Source: Mahella sp.
Lineage (GTDB): Bacteria; Bacillota; Clostridia; Mahellales; Mahellaceae
DNA: 37,309 nucleotides
Direction: 5' to 3'
NCBI RefSeq assembly: GCF_020054945.1
Contig: NZ_JAIHAU010000015.1
Location: 1-37,309, forward strand
Position 1 is the first letter of the stretch. The number at the start of each line of letters is the position of its first letter. The notes under the pieces were generated by a model. The model was given only the letters and a program-made list of their open reading frames with translations, was not told the DNA's origin and did not search any database. The position numbers and the translations under genes were made by a program. This document shows positions 8,659 through 16,633 of the stretch, piece after piece.

Positions 8659-9314
8659 ATGCCGGAAGAAACTTTCTTATCGATTCCTTTTTTGCCCGAT
8701 GGAAATGTCACGCTCATGCTGGTGGATGGCCGTATAAACAAGGTCATGGAATATAATCTAAAGCAAAAAGGCATACGTATAATAAAAACCCAACCGTTAC
8801 CCCAATTATTGCCTGCTATCGCTTATCATCCAGATATGATGTTATATCCTATACAGGGCGATACCGTAGTGGTAGCGCCGAATATAAGCCCGGATGTCGT
8901 AGCGCAGCTAAAAGATGAAGATTTCAATATATTATACGGAAAGGCTGCATTATGCGGCAACTATCCAAAAGACATAGCATATAATATAGCTAGAATTGGC
9001 AATAATGCCATGCATAATTTTAAGTATACCGATAGTATGACGCATGAAACGGCATAGATGTACTGCTCCTGGAGCATGGCCATGTAAGCCTGCCAGGTAT
9101 GAACTATGGCTTTATAGGTGGTAGCGGCGGGCTTATATCAAAATCGGTCATGGCATTTGCCGGAGATGTATCCACGCATCCGGATTACAACAAAATAAAG
9201 AATTTTTTGAGCGAAAGAGAAATTGAAATATATAACTTAGACAATGGCTATATTTGGGATTTAGGAAGCCTAATTCCATTGAAACAGTATAAATGGAATA
9301 AGACGGTAGTATAG
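8659..9314 (+). pseudogene. Conserved hypothetical protein gene broken by an internal deletion
   Basis: Two pieces in different frames. 8659-9057 encodes 132 residues (MPEETFLSIPFLPDGNV start, with VVAPNISPDVV and NIARIGNNAMHNFKYTD), then meets a stop after a few unrelated residues. The second frame, readable from about 9068 (LLEHGHVSLPG) to 9314, continues with MNYGFIGGSGGLISKS and ends LGSLIPLKQYKW. From memory this matches the N- and C-terminal parts of one clostridial protein family of about 230 residues (annotated DUF6873 in recent databases). The middle, which carries a Cys-containing segment in intact members, is missing by roughly 40-50 codons with a frame change. Probably non-functional, unless the first 132 residues act alone. 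Confidence 0.72.
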
Positions 9315-9318
9315 CCCG

Positions 9319-9339
9319 ATAGTATTGTTATCATACTAT
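9319..9339. other. Hairpin after the broken gene
   Basis: ATAGTAT (9319-9325) and ATACTAT (9333-9339) are a perfect 7-bp inverted repeat with a 7-base loop. It lies in the 38-base gap before the ytxC-like gene, A+T-rich with no T-run. It could be an operator-like palindrome or a weak terminator. Confidence 0.3.
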
Positions 9340-9352
9340 TGTTCGAAGGGAA

Positions 9353-10183
9353 GTGATTGCGGTGGAAGTAATTTCTATCGGTATAGAGGATGAAAATTCT
9401 CCGATAAAGTCAATGCTGGATTTATGTATGAAAGCATCAATGGAAAGGAATAAAGATTATGCTCTACTGGGATGTGAAGAATCAGGTACTCACATCCTTT
9501 ATAAGTATAATATAAATAAAGAAGAAATGGTCGGCATTATAGGCGATGCCATATGGCACTATATGATCGATTGCTTATTAAAGCAGATAATAGAGCGCGA
9601 ATACGCGTATTTTGATCAGAGCGACCGCGATGAGATATGGGTAGCGGCCGTTAATAAGATTAAGTTCGAAGATATGGTGGCATCTTCATCTATGCACGAT
9701 ATTATAACTGCAAAAGTACGCGATTATATGGAATATAATAATGAGATACTGATAGATGGATTTATAAAATTCCGCTTTAAAGATGAGATCGTGCGTTTGA
9801 TAGACGCTGTAGACAGCGCTGTTGAGGATATAATGATGGAACGGGAGTACAACGAATTTGTAAAATTGCTTCGATATTTCGTAGAAGTGCAGGAACCGAA
9901 GATAGATGAGATACATGTGGTGGTGGAACCGGATAACAGCTATAAGCTCATGGATGCCGATATGCATCTGATAGACAATCATGATATGATGGAAGAAATG
10001 GCCCGCGAAGTAACCGATAGGAATATAAGCGGCGACGACATACTTATAAGCTCGCTTATAACTATGGCGCCCAGCAAGATAGTATTGCATAACGTGGAGT
10101 ATATGAACAACCTGGAGTTGCTTAATACCATAAATAACGTATTTTACGGTAAAGTAAACATAATGCTGAGCAAAAATCTATAA
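9353..10183 (+). CDS. YtxC-like putative sporulation protein
   Basis: About 276 residues. The stretch FIKFRFKDEI ... YNEFVKLLRYFVEVQEPKID and the C-terminal SLITMAPSKIVLHN are the parts I recognise from the YtxC family, named for a sporulation-associated Bacillus gene with no known biochemistry. No signal peptide or membrane segment; highly acidic and helical. The start is a GTG: 9353 lies two bases after GAAGGG, and 9362 (also GTG) has better spacing. It stands alone between a broken gene and glpP; the thrS neighbour seen in Bacillus is absent here. Confidence 0.75.
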   Translation: MIAVEVISIGIEDENSPIKSMLDLCMKASMERNKDYALLGCEESGTHILYKYNINKEEMVGIIGDAIWHYMIDCLLKQIIEREYAYFDQSDRDEIWVAAVNKIKFEDMVASSSMHDIITAKVRDYMEYNNEILIDGFIKFRFKDEIVRLIDAVDSAVEDIMMEREYNEFVKLLRYFVEVQEPKIDEIHVVVEPDNSYKLMDADMHLIDNHDMMEEMAREVTDRNISGDDILISSLITMAPSKIVLHNVEYMNNLELLNTINNVFYGKVNIMLSKNL

Positions 10184-10247
10184 TTGTTTTCTGTTCGTGG
10201 CAGCGGGTGTATAATAATAGGGTGAACAATATGAAAGGTTTTGCAAT

Positions 10248-10808
10248 ATGGATATATCGCAAATATTGGCCATCGACCCTATTATCGCTGCCGTAAGAAA
10301 CAAAGATCGATTAGAAGCAGCGCTTAGGGCCTCGGTTAGAGTTATTTTTTTGTTGCACGGCAATATATGTGTGCTGGCGGATACCGTGAAAAGTATAAAA
10401 GATGCCGATAAAATGGTCTTTGTACATCTTGACCTTATAGATGGACTGGGGAGAGATCAAGCTGCGGTACAATATATGGCGGATTATATAAAGCCAGATG
10501 GCATCATAACCACGCATAATAATTTAGCCAGATATGCTAAAGATTCAGGTTTGCTCATAATACAGCGAATATTTTTGCTGGACTCCATGTCATTGGACAG
10601 AGGCATAGCGGGCATTGGGCAAACCGGCCCCGATGCGGTGGAGATACTGCCCGGCACGTTGCCAAGGGAAATAGCATATTGCCACATGCATCTGTTGTGC
10701 CCGATAATAGCCGGTGGCCTCATACGTACCAAGGACGATATAATGGCGGCGTTGAATGCCGGAGCGATGGCAGTATCTACGTCCGACGAAACGTTGTGGG
10801 AAGCTTGA
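10248..10808 (+). CDS. glpP: Glycerol-3-phosphate-responsive antiterminator GlpP
   Basis: 186 residues, the full length of GlpP. It contains FVHLDLIDGLGRD near the N-terminal third, the DGIITT segment, and the C-terminal phosphate-site-like PIIAGGLIRTKDDI, as in the TIM-barrel GlpP family. In Bacillus subtilis GlpP binds glycerol-3-phosphate and then the leader mRNA of glp operons to prevent termination. Here an intrinsic terminator sits in the leader of the next operon, 57 bases downstream, which supports the same role. A TATAAT near 10212 could be its own -10 box. Confidence 0.93.
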   Translation: MDISQILAIDPIIAAVRNKDRLEAALRASVRVIFLLHGNICVLADTVKSIKDADKMVFVHLDLIDGLGRDQAAVQYMADYIKPDGIITTHNNLARYAKDSGLLIIQRIFLLDSMSLDRGIAGIGQTGPDAVEILPGTLPREIAYCHMHLLCPIIAGGLIRTKDDIMAALNAGAMAVSTSDETLWEA

Positions 10809-10833
10809 AAAATCATTGCTGTAGGTATATAAT
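10805..10833 (+). promoter_or_regulatory. Promoter of the glpA-like operon
   Basis: TTGAAA (10805-10810) overlaps the glpP stop codon; a 17-base spacer leads to TATAAT (10828-10833). A start near 10841 would give an 85-base leader carrying the terminator at 10865-10906. A second TATAAT lies at 10839-10844. Confidence 0.75.
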
Positions 10834-10864
10834 AATTATATAATAACGCGGTGGAGAAAATGAG

Positions 10865-10906
10865 AACCGTGTCAAGAGGATAGTTATATCCTTTTGGCAC
10901 GGTTTT
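10865..10906 (+). terminator. Leader terminator, predicted GlpP antitermination site
   Basis: AACCGTG (10865-10871) pairs with CACGGTT (10898-10904). The inner AGGATA (10877-10882) pairs with TATCCT (10887-10892) around loop GTTA, and the bases between also pair with two G-U wobbles, giving an 18-bp stem ending in TTTT. It lies between the promoter and the ribosome site (GGAGG at 10914) of the glpA-like gene. Such a terminator in a leader is what GlpP acts on in Bacillus; that GlpP acts here is inferred from adjacency. Confidence 0.82.
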
Positions 10907-10925
10907 GTATTATGGAGGAATTGTT

Positions 10926-12380
10926 ATGTATGATGTAGTTATAATAGGTGCCGGCGTGGTCGGTAGCTGCATAGCGAGGGAGTTATCGCGCTATGAGCTG
11001 TCTATATGCCTTCTGGACAAGGAATGGGATGTTGCATCAGGTACGTCCAAAGGTAACAGCGCTATAGTCCATGCCGGCTATGATGCCAAGCCGGGTACGC
11101 TTCAGGCCCGCCTTAATGTAAAGGGCAACGAACTTATGGAACAGTGGTGCACCGAGCTGGACGTGCCTTTTAAGCGAGTAGGATCATTGCTGCTGGCCTT
11201 TAACGATGATGATATGGGCGAGCTGTATAAGCTGATGGAGCAGGGGCGGACCAACGGGGTACCGGAACTGCGCATAATATATAAGGACGAGCTGCATACT
11301 ATGGAGCATCATATCTCAGGCGATGCCATAGCCGCGCTATATGCGCCTACCGCCGGTGTGGTATGCCCTTATGAGCTGACCATAGCCGCGGCCGAGAATG
11401 CGGTGATAAACGGTGCCGATATAAGGCTCGGACAGACCGTGCAGAGTATCATGCGCGACAGCGATAGCTTTGAAGTAGTGACGACCGAGCATACTATACG
11501 CGCTCGCTATGTGATAGATGCTGCCGGCGTATATGCCGACGATATAGCCTCTATGATAGGCGATAATTCATTCAAGATAACACCGCGCAAAGGCGAATAC
11601 TGCATATTGGACAAGGCAAAAGGATATTTGGCCAAGCACGTCATATTCCAGCCGCCAACAGCTATGGGCAAGGGTGTACTGGTAACACCTACCGTAGACG
11701 GAAATATATTAGTGGGTCCCAATGCTCACGATGTCAACGATAAAGAAGATATGGCCACCACAGCCGAGGGATTGCAGGAGATAATGGATACTGCGCGCAA
11801 GTCGGTACCAGCGGTGTCCGAGCGCGATGTCATAACTTCATTTGCCGGATTGAGAGCGGTATCGGGCGATGATTTTGTAATAAAACCATCCGATGTGGAC
11901 AGCCGCTTTATAATCGTAGGCGGCATATGTTCGCCTGGACTTACATCGGCGCCTGCCATAGCGCTTATGGTAACCGAGTTTTTACATCAAGCAGGTTTGA
12001 TTATTGATGCGAAAGCCGATTATAATCCTATAAGGAAAGGTATACCGCGTTTCAGAGAGATGAATGAGGATGAGCGCAGGCGGCTTATAGCAATGGATCC
12101 GGCTTTCGGCAGGGTAATATGCCGATGTGAAACGGTGACCGAAGGGGAGATAATAGAAGCTGTAAACCGACCTATACCGGCTGTAACGTTAGATGCCATA
12201 AAAAGACGAGCAAGGGCCGGCATGGGGCGTTGCCAGAGCGGATTCTGTACGCCTAGAGTAATGGAGATAATTTCAAAGCAGAAGGGTATACCTGTGGATG
12301 GTATAACGAAAAAAGGCGGCCGATCGATTGTATTGACTGGCGTGGTGCAAAAAGGGGATGCGTACGATGATAGAACATGA
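10926..12380 (+). CDS. FAD-dependent glycerol-3-phosphate dehydrogenase-like protein with [2Fe-2S] domain (GlpA-type)
   Basis: 484 residues from the ATG at 10926 (GGAGG seven bases upstream). The Rossmann FAD motif IIGAGVVG is near residue 7, with a DAO-type fold (GTSKGNSAIVHAGYDAKPGT resembles GlpD/GlpA and L-2-hydroxyglutarate oxidases). A C-terminal BFD-like [2Fe-2S] domain has CRCE near residues 399-401 and CQSGFC near 436-441. In GlpABC the A subunit oxidises glycerol-3-phosphate to dihydroxyacetone phosphate. The upstream glpP and leader terminator favour that substrate. The next gene overlaps its end by 14 bases. The HcnC/opine oxidase group shares this architecture and is the main alternative. 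Confidence 0.85.
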   Translation: MYDVVIIGAGVVGSCIARELSRYELSICLLDKEWDVASGTSKGNSAIVHAGYDAKPGTLQARLNVKGNELMEQWCTELDVPFKRVGSLLLAFNDDDMGELYKLMEQGRTNGVPELRIIYKDELHTMEHHISGDAIAALYAPTAGVVCPYELTIAAAENAVINGADIRLGQTVQSIMRDSDSFEVVTTEHTIRARYVIDAAGVYADDIASMIGDNSFKITPRKGEYCILDKAKGYLAKHVIFQPPTAMGKGVLVTPTVDGNILVGPNAHDVNDKEDMATTAEGLQEIMDTARKSVPAVSERDVITSFAGLRAVSGDDFVIKPSDVDSRFIIVGGICSPGLTSAPAIALMVTEFLHQAGLIIDAKADYNPIRKGIPRFREMNEDERRRLIAMDPAFGRVICRCETVTEGEIIEAVNRPIPAVTLDAIKRRARAGMGRCQSGFCTPRVMEIISKQKGIPVDGITKKGGRSIVLTGVVQKGDAYDDRT

Positions 12381-13635
12381 TGTTGTGGTGATAGGCGGAG
12401 GCCCGGCAGGGCTGGCTGCGGCTGTGGCGGCGCGGCAGGCCGGCGCCGAAGATGTATGCATTATAGAGCGCGATAAGAGGCTGGGCGGTATACTGCAACA
12501 GTGTATACACAATGGTTTTGGCCTTCACATATTCGAGGAAGAATTGACCGGCCCTGAATATGCCCAGCGTTTTATAGATATGGCGCGCCAGTGGGGCGTG
12601 CATAGCATGCTGGATACTATGGTGCTGGATATTACCCCTGACAGGATGATAACAGTTGTCAATAATAGGGATGGATTACAGACTATTAAAGCCGGAGCTG
12701 TTGTACTGGCGATGGGTTGTCGGGAACGCAGCAGAGGGGCGTTGAATATACCTGGCACCAGGCCGGCAGGCATATTTACAGCTGGCACGGCGCAACGGTT
12801 TGTCAATATGGAGGGCTTTATGCCAGGTAATCAAATAGTTGTACTTGGATCGGGCGATATAGGCCTTATCATGGCGCGGCGCCTGACGCTGGAAGGTGCT
12901 GATGTGAAGATGGTATGCGAGATAATGCCGTATTCCAGCGGGCTTAAACGTAATATAGTACAGTGCCTCGACGATTTCGGCATACCGCTTCGCATGAATC
13001 ATACCGTAACGGAGATACATGGCAAGGAACGTATAGAAGGTGTTATCATAGCTGCGGTAGACCAAAACCGCAAGCCTATAGCCGGCAGCGAAGAATATGT
13101 GCCATGCGATACCCTGTTGCTATCGGTTGGCCTTATACCGGAAAATGAGCTTTCGCGTTCGGCTGGTATTCAGCTGAATCCTATTACCGGCGGACCTGTG
13201 GTGGATGAATCGATGCAGACCAGCATACCTGGTATATTTGCATGCGGCAATGTCGTGCATGTAAACGACCTGGTGGATAACGTGAGTACTGAGAGCGCTA
13301 TAGCCGGCAAAGCGGCGGCTATGTATGATTTGGGCATGTTCGATGAGAGCAAAGCCGGTATAAAGGTCAAAGCCGGTCCGGGCGTGAGGTATATCGTTCC
13401 CAATGCAATAAATCTGACGCGAGTGGACGATGCCGTGACGCTTTATTTCCGCGTCGATAATGTATACGAGGGCGCTGTGCTGCGCGTATCGACCGATAAA
13501 AGCATACTCTTCAATATAAAAAAGAAGATAATGGTGCCGGGTGAAATGCAGCATATAAAACTGAAAAAATCTTTTTTGGGCAAACAGGGCGATATATCAG
13601 ACATAGTGGTAGAAGTGGCAGGTGAAGCTAATTGA
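12367..13635 (+). CDS. FAD/NAD(P)-binding oxidoreductase, GlpB-like partner subunit
   Basis: 422 residues from ATG 12367 (AAGGGG nine bases upstream; ATG 12358 abuts the ribosome site and is less likely). It has the FAD motif VIGGGPAG near residue 8, GGILQQCIHNGFG, an NAD-binding VLGSGDIG near residue 160, and a second FAD contact GIFACGNVVHVNDLVD near residue 290. This is the class of flavoprotein paired with BFD-domain GlpA-like proteins in clostridial operons, presumably an electron-transfer subunit. It overlaps both neighbours, so translational coupling is likely. Confidence 0.85.
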   Translation: MIEHDVVVIGGGPAGLAAAVAARQAGAEDVCIIERDKRLGGILQQCIHNGFGLHIFEEELTGPEYAQRFIDMARQWGVHSMLDTMVLDITPDRMITVVNNRDGLQTIKAGAVVLAMGCRERSRGALNIPGTRPAGIFTAGTAQRFVNMEGFMPGNQIVVLGSGDIGLIMARRLTLEGADVKMVCEIMPYSSGLKRNIVQCLDDFGIPLRMNHTVTEIHGKERIEGVIIAAVDQNRKPIAGSEEYVPCDTLLLSVGLIPENELSRSAGIQLNPITGGPVVDESMQTSIPGIFACGNVVHVNDLVDNVSTESAIAGKAAAMYDLGMFDESKAGIKVKAGPGVRYIVPNAINLTRVDDAVTLYFRVDNVYEGAVLRVSTDKSILFNIKKKIMVPGEMQHIKLKKSFLGKQGDISDIVVEVAGEAN

Positions 13636-14027
13636 CGACAAGAAATATAACGTGTATACTATGCCCGCAAGGGTGCAACCTTGAGGTTACAGTGGACGGT
13701 GACAGCGTAATACAGGTTAAAGGCAATGCTTGTGGCAAAGGCAAATCCTATGGTGCGGAGGAATGCCTCGATCCCAGGCGCGTTGTGACCAGCAGCGTAA
13801 AAGTCATAGGCGGAGAATATCCTCTGGTTTCAGTCAAAACAGCAGCCCCTGTGCCCAAAGCTGCAATATGGGATTGCATTAGAGCGATAAATGCTGCCAG
13901 CGTAAATGCCCCGGTGAGCATAGGCCAGGTCATAATAGAAAATGTGGCTGGTACCGGCATAGATGTGATAGCCACGCGCAATGTAGCAAAATCAGATGAT
14001 ATTGTGAAGGAGAAAATATGTATATAG
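13632..14027 (+). CDS. DUF1667 protein, probable Fe-S subunit
   Basis: 131 residues starting with TTG at 13632, inside the stop of the preceding gene (TTGA overlap), with AGGTGA upstream. The N-terminal ITCILCPQGCNLEV gives Cys8, Cys11 and Cys15, with a fourth Cys34 in GNACGKG. This spacing resembles the [4Fe-4S] N-terminal domain of molybdopterin oxidoreductases, though nothing else of those enzymes is present. It sits in a tight operon with two flavoproteins, so it may carry electrons for the complex. The family is of unknown function; the Fe-S role is inferred. Confidence 0.82.
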   Translation: MTTRNITCILCPQGCNLEVTVDGDSVIQVKGNACGKGKSYGAEECLDPRRVVTSSVKVIGGEYPLVSVKTAAPVPKAAIWDCIRAINAASVNAPVSIGQVIIENVAGTGIDVIATRNVAKSDDIVKEKICI

Positions 14028-14449
14028 TCAGCGCTTGCATGGCTGGGGTAAACTGCAAATATAACGGCGGACATAATGCCGATCCGCGCGTAAGGAAACT
14101 GGTCGAAGAGGGCAAGGCCATACCGATATGTCCGGAACAGCTTGGCGGCCTTGCCACACCGCGCCGGCCGGCCGAGATAAAAGGTGGCACAGGCAGCGAT
14201 GTATTGAGCGGCAAGGCGCGCGTAGTCGATGCTGACGGCTTGGATGTAACCGGAGCTTTTATAAAGGGTGCTCAGGAAGTGCTGAAACTGGCTCGCTTGG
14301 CCAATGCCGATAAAGCTATATTAAAGGCCAAAAGCCCTTCGTGCGGCTGCGGCTTTATCTATGACGGTAGCTTTAGCGGCAAGCTGATCGAAGGCAACGG
14401 CGTTACGGCTCAAATTTTGCTCGATAATGGCATAGAGGTCCAGCCGTAA
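14018..14449 (+). CDS. DUF523 family protein
   Basis: 143 residues, the full length of the family. Signatures: MYIVSACMAGVNCKYNGG, ICPEQLGGLATPRRPAE and AILKAKSPSCGCG, with conserved cysteines that suggest a metal or Fe-S site. Its function is not known. It overlaps the DUF1667 gene by 10 bases. A 17-bp inverted repeat spans its last codons and the bases after the stop. Confidence 0.88.
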   Translation: MYIVSACMAGVNCKYNGGHNADPRVRKLVEEGKAIPICPEQLGGLATPRRPAEIKGGTGSDVLSGKARVVDADGLDVTGAFIKGAQEVLKLARLANADKAILKAKSPSCGCGFIYDGSFSGKLIEGNGVTAQILLDNGIEVQP

Positions 14450-14458
14450 CGCCGTTGC
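14394..14458. repeat. Perfect 17-bp inverted repeat across the DUF523 stop codon
   Basis: GCAACGGCGTTACGGCT (14394-14410) is the exact reverse complement of 14442-14458, with a 31-base loop. One arm is coding; the other covers the stop codon and the 3' flank. There is no T-run directly after it; a separate terminator follows at 14488. It could fold in the mRNA as a very stable 3' structure. Confidence 0.85.
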
Positions 14459-14487
14459 GGAGCGGTGCTCGCCGTGCTATATAAGGC

Positions 14488-14521
14488 AAAAGCTCGAGGA
14501 TTTCGTATTCCTCGAGCTTTT
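14488..14521. terminator. Bidirectional intrinsic terminator
   Basis: AAAAGCTCGAGGA (14488-14500) pairs with TCCTCGAGCTTTT (14509-14521) around an 8-base loop. It ends the glp operon on the plus strand and, read in reverse, tRNA-Pro, which ends 4 bases away. Confidence 0.9.
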
Positions 14522-14524
14522 CTA

Positions 14525-14601
14525 TGGTCTGGGTGAGAGGATTTGAACCTCCGGCCTCTTGAACCCCATTCAAGCGCGCTACCAAGCTGCGCCACACCCA
14601 G
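14525..14601 (-). tRNA. tRNA-Pro (anticodon GGG)
   Basis: 77 nt with encoded CCA on the minus strand. The acceptor CTGGGTG pairs with CACCCAG, and the anticodon stem CTTGA/TCAAG carries loop ATGGGGT. It forms a single-gene unit with its own promoter and a shared terminator. Confidence 0.97.
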
Positions 14602-14620
14602 ATTGGTTTCAACGTTTATT

Positions 14621-14649
14621 ATTATACCGCGCCGAAGGATTTTTTGCAA
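14621..14649 (-). promoter_or_regulatory. Promoter of tRNA-Pro
   Basis: On the minus strand TTGCAA (14644-14649), a 17-base spacer and TATAAT (14621-14626), about 20 bases upstream of the tRNA 5' end. Confidence 0.8.
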
Positions 14650-14908
14650 GATGCGGACTGATTTTTTTGATCTTGCTTTTTGTAACTCTACGCGCTACCG
14701 CCTAATATAAGAAGGCAACTTCACTTATTTATCTACCGAATCGCCTTATATCGAGCTGGGCATGTACGCTACTGCGAGAGGACGGTAGCTAATGGCCGCC
14801 TCCTACTCGACTGCAGTAGTAGCTCAGATCCTACAAGTTCTTCTGATGTGTCAATATAAGCTAGGATTATGGGAATACTTAAATCATAATTCGCAAAAAA
14901 GGCCTGCT
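14650..14908. other. Non-coding gap with nested complementary segments
   Basis: No credible gene. Pairs visible: GCTACCG (14694-14700) with CGGTAGC (14783-14789), enclosing ATATAAG (14705-14711) with CTTATAT (14745-14751). A further CTACT/AGTAG pair lies near 14804-14822. This could be a structured RNA or decayed DNA; I recognise no family. A 60-codon reading at 14792-14974 has no ribosome site and runs into spoVB. Confidence 0.3.
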
Positions 14909-16477
14909 TTATTGTTTCAAATGTGTAAATCGCTTGATCTCCTCTATGCTGAGTACCCCCATGCGTATGTTTAAGAGCAGATATATGCCCAGGCCGATGA
15001 GCAAGGCGATGCCCAGGGATACCAATGCCGGCGTGCCCAGATTATCCATGGCTCTGTAGATAAAAGATGAACATATGCCCATGACGACGAAAGAAACTGA
15101 CGGTTTGACCAACCAATTCGATATGTCGAAGGGCATTGAGGTAAATCTGCGCAACGCTTGGTAATTTAATGCTGTATTGAGAATGACTGTACCTATAAAG
15201 CCCATGATGTAGCCATTTATCTTAATTGATGGAATGGCTACTAATATATATGTGCATGCTATACGCAACAGTGAGCATAAAACCGAATTGGCTACTGTTA
15301 TATTCTGTTTGCCGAGGCCATTCAATATGCTTGCCAGTATGCCTTCTACATAAATAAACAGGCATAAAGGGGAGGTGTATAAGAGAAATTGCCCTACTTC
15401 CTGCGAATTATAGAGTGCATGGCCTATCTGATAAGGCATGAACATAAAGGCTGAAGCTGCGGCGAAGGATACTATCATAGCGAGCTTTATGCTTTCGGAG
15501 GCCCTATAATTGATCATGGCTTTTTTGCCGAGCGACTGCGCTTCGGTAATGGCGGGCAATAACGTCATGCTAAGCGACATGGTTATGGTGGATGGGAACA
15601 TCAAAAGCGGCATGGCCATGCCTGTGAGATGTCCGAACGTCTCAAGCGATTTCTCCACCGTATATCCTGCTACCTGTAGACGCTGCGGTATTAATACCGA
15701 GTCCATGCTTTGCAACAGTGTCGTTAATGTCCGCCCGACTGAAATAGGCAAGGCTATGGATATTATTGATTTGCCTATATGAAATGAACTTTCGTTCGCT
15801 CCGGTGTTATTGGTGAATTGATGGTTCTTTTTATACCGATGCAGAGTTTTGCCGTAAAAATGCATGAGCGTTATAAAACCGGCCACATCGCCTATTACCA
15901 TGCCGAGAACCGATATGCTTGAGGCATATTCTATACTTATGCCTATAGCGTATCTTATGAGGCTCAATACCAGGGCCATGCGGACAAGTTGTTCCACTAT
16001 CTGCCCGATCGCTTGTGGCACTATATTTTGTATGCCTTGGAAGAAGCCGCGTATAACGCCCGAATTCGCCGTTATGAATAATGCCGGTATGTAGACCATC
16101 ATGGGATAGTAAACCCCGGGGCTGTGCAGTATATTCACGGCAATGGGTTCGGCATATATGAATAATACGGCTGATATTGCTATACCGGCTGTTACAGCTA
16201 TAATAGAACTTACCAGCACTATCTTGGGTAGCATTTTATAATTACCCTTGGCCTTTTGTTCAGATATCATACGGGATACGCCTATAGGTATGCCCGAGGC
16301 TAAAAATGAGGCGGCTATAAAGTATACCGGCAGAGCCAACTGAAATAAGCCCATACCTTGAGCACCTATTATGTTAGACAAAATAATCCTGTATATAAAT
16401 CCCAGTATGCGCGTGGCAAAACCGGCTACGGTTAATATGGCGGCGTTGCGTACAAAAGAGGATTCGTTCTGTTCCAT
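14909..16477 (-). CDS. spoVB: Stage V sporulation protein B, MATE/MOP-type flippase
   Basis: About 522 residues of a polytopic membrane protein with roughly 14 hydrophobic segments. The N terminus (SSFVRNAAILTVAGF, then RILGFIYRIILSNIIGAQGMG) is characteristic of the SpoVB/polysaccharide-exporter branch of the MOP superfamily. In Bacillus subtilis SpoVB is needed for spore cortex peptidoglycan and is thought to flip lipid-linked precursors. ATG 16477 follows GGATGAGGTG; a GTG two codons earlier lies within that ribosome site. MurJ- or YtgP-type paralogues are the alternative assignment. Confidence 0.87.
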   Translation of the reverse strand: MEQNESSFVRNAAILTVAGFATRILGFIYRIILSNIIGAQGMGLFQLALPVYFIAASFLASGIPIGVSRMISEQKAKGNYKMLPKIVLVSSIIAVTAGIAISAVLFIYAEPIAVNILHSPGVYYPMMVYIPALFITANSGVIRGFFQGIQNIVPQAIGQIVEQLVRMALVLSLIRYAIGISIEYASSISVLGMVIGDVAGFITLMHFYGKTLHRYKKNHQFTNNTGANESSFHIGKSIISIALPISVGRTLTTLLQSMDSVLIPQRLQVAGYTVEKSLETFGHLTGMAMPLLMFPSTITMSLSMTLLPAITEAQSLGKKAMINYRASESIKLAMIVSFAAASAFMFMPYQIGHALYNSQEVGQFLLYTSPLCLFIYVEGILASILNGLGKQNITVANSVLCSLLRIACTYILVAIPSIKINGYIMGFIGTVILNTALNYQALRRFTSMPFDISNWLVKPSVSFVVMGICSSFIYRAMDNLGTPALVSLGIALLIGLGIYLLLNIRMGVLSIEEIKRFTHLKQ

Positions 16478-16557
16478 ATACACCTCATCCTTTATATGCT
16501 GCTAACAATATATTAATTAAAATGTGGAAATAGAATCCGATGTAAAACCATAAGGTA

Positions 16558-16587
16558 TTGAATAAGCGATGCAAATCATGTTAAAAT
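16558..16587 (+). promoter_or_regulatory. Candidate promoter for hydE
   Basis: TTGAAT (16558-16563), an 18-base spacer and TAAAAT (16582-16587). A strong AAGGAGG ribosome site follows at 16612-16618. Confidence 0.5.
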
Positions 16588-16633
16588 TATATCAGGCAAT
16601 GCTGAGGCATGAAGGAGGATTTTTGTTAATCAT

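Noticed and set aside
8247-8737. Overlapping open frames on both strands
   Set aside because: They run straight through four or five well-folded tRNA genes and have no ribosome sites.
14646-14676. GCAAGAT/ATCTTGC hairpin followed by T-run as a terminator
   Set aside because: No plus-strand transcript needs it after the terminator at 14488, the loop is long, and the bases also form the tRNA-Pro promoter.
14792-14974. 60-codon open frame before spoVB
   Set aside because: No ribosome site, no recognisable domain and it overlaps the end of spoVB.
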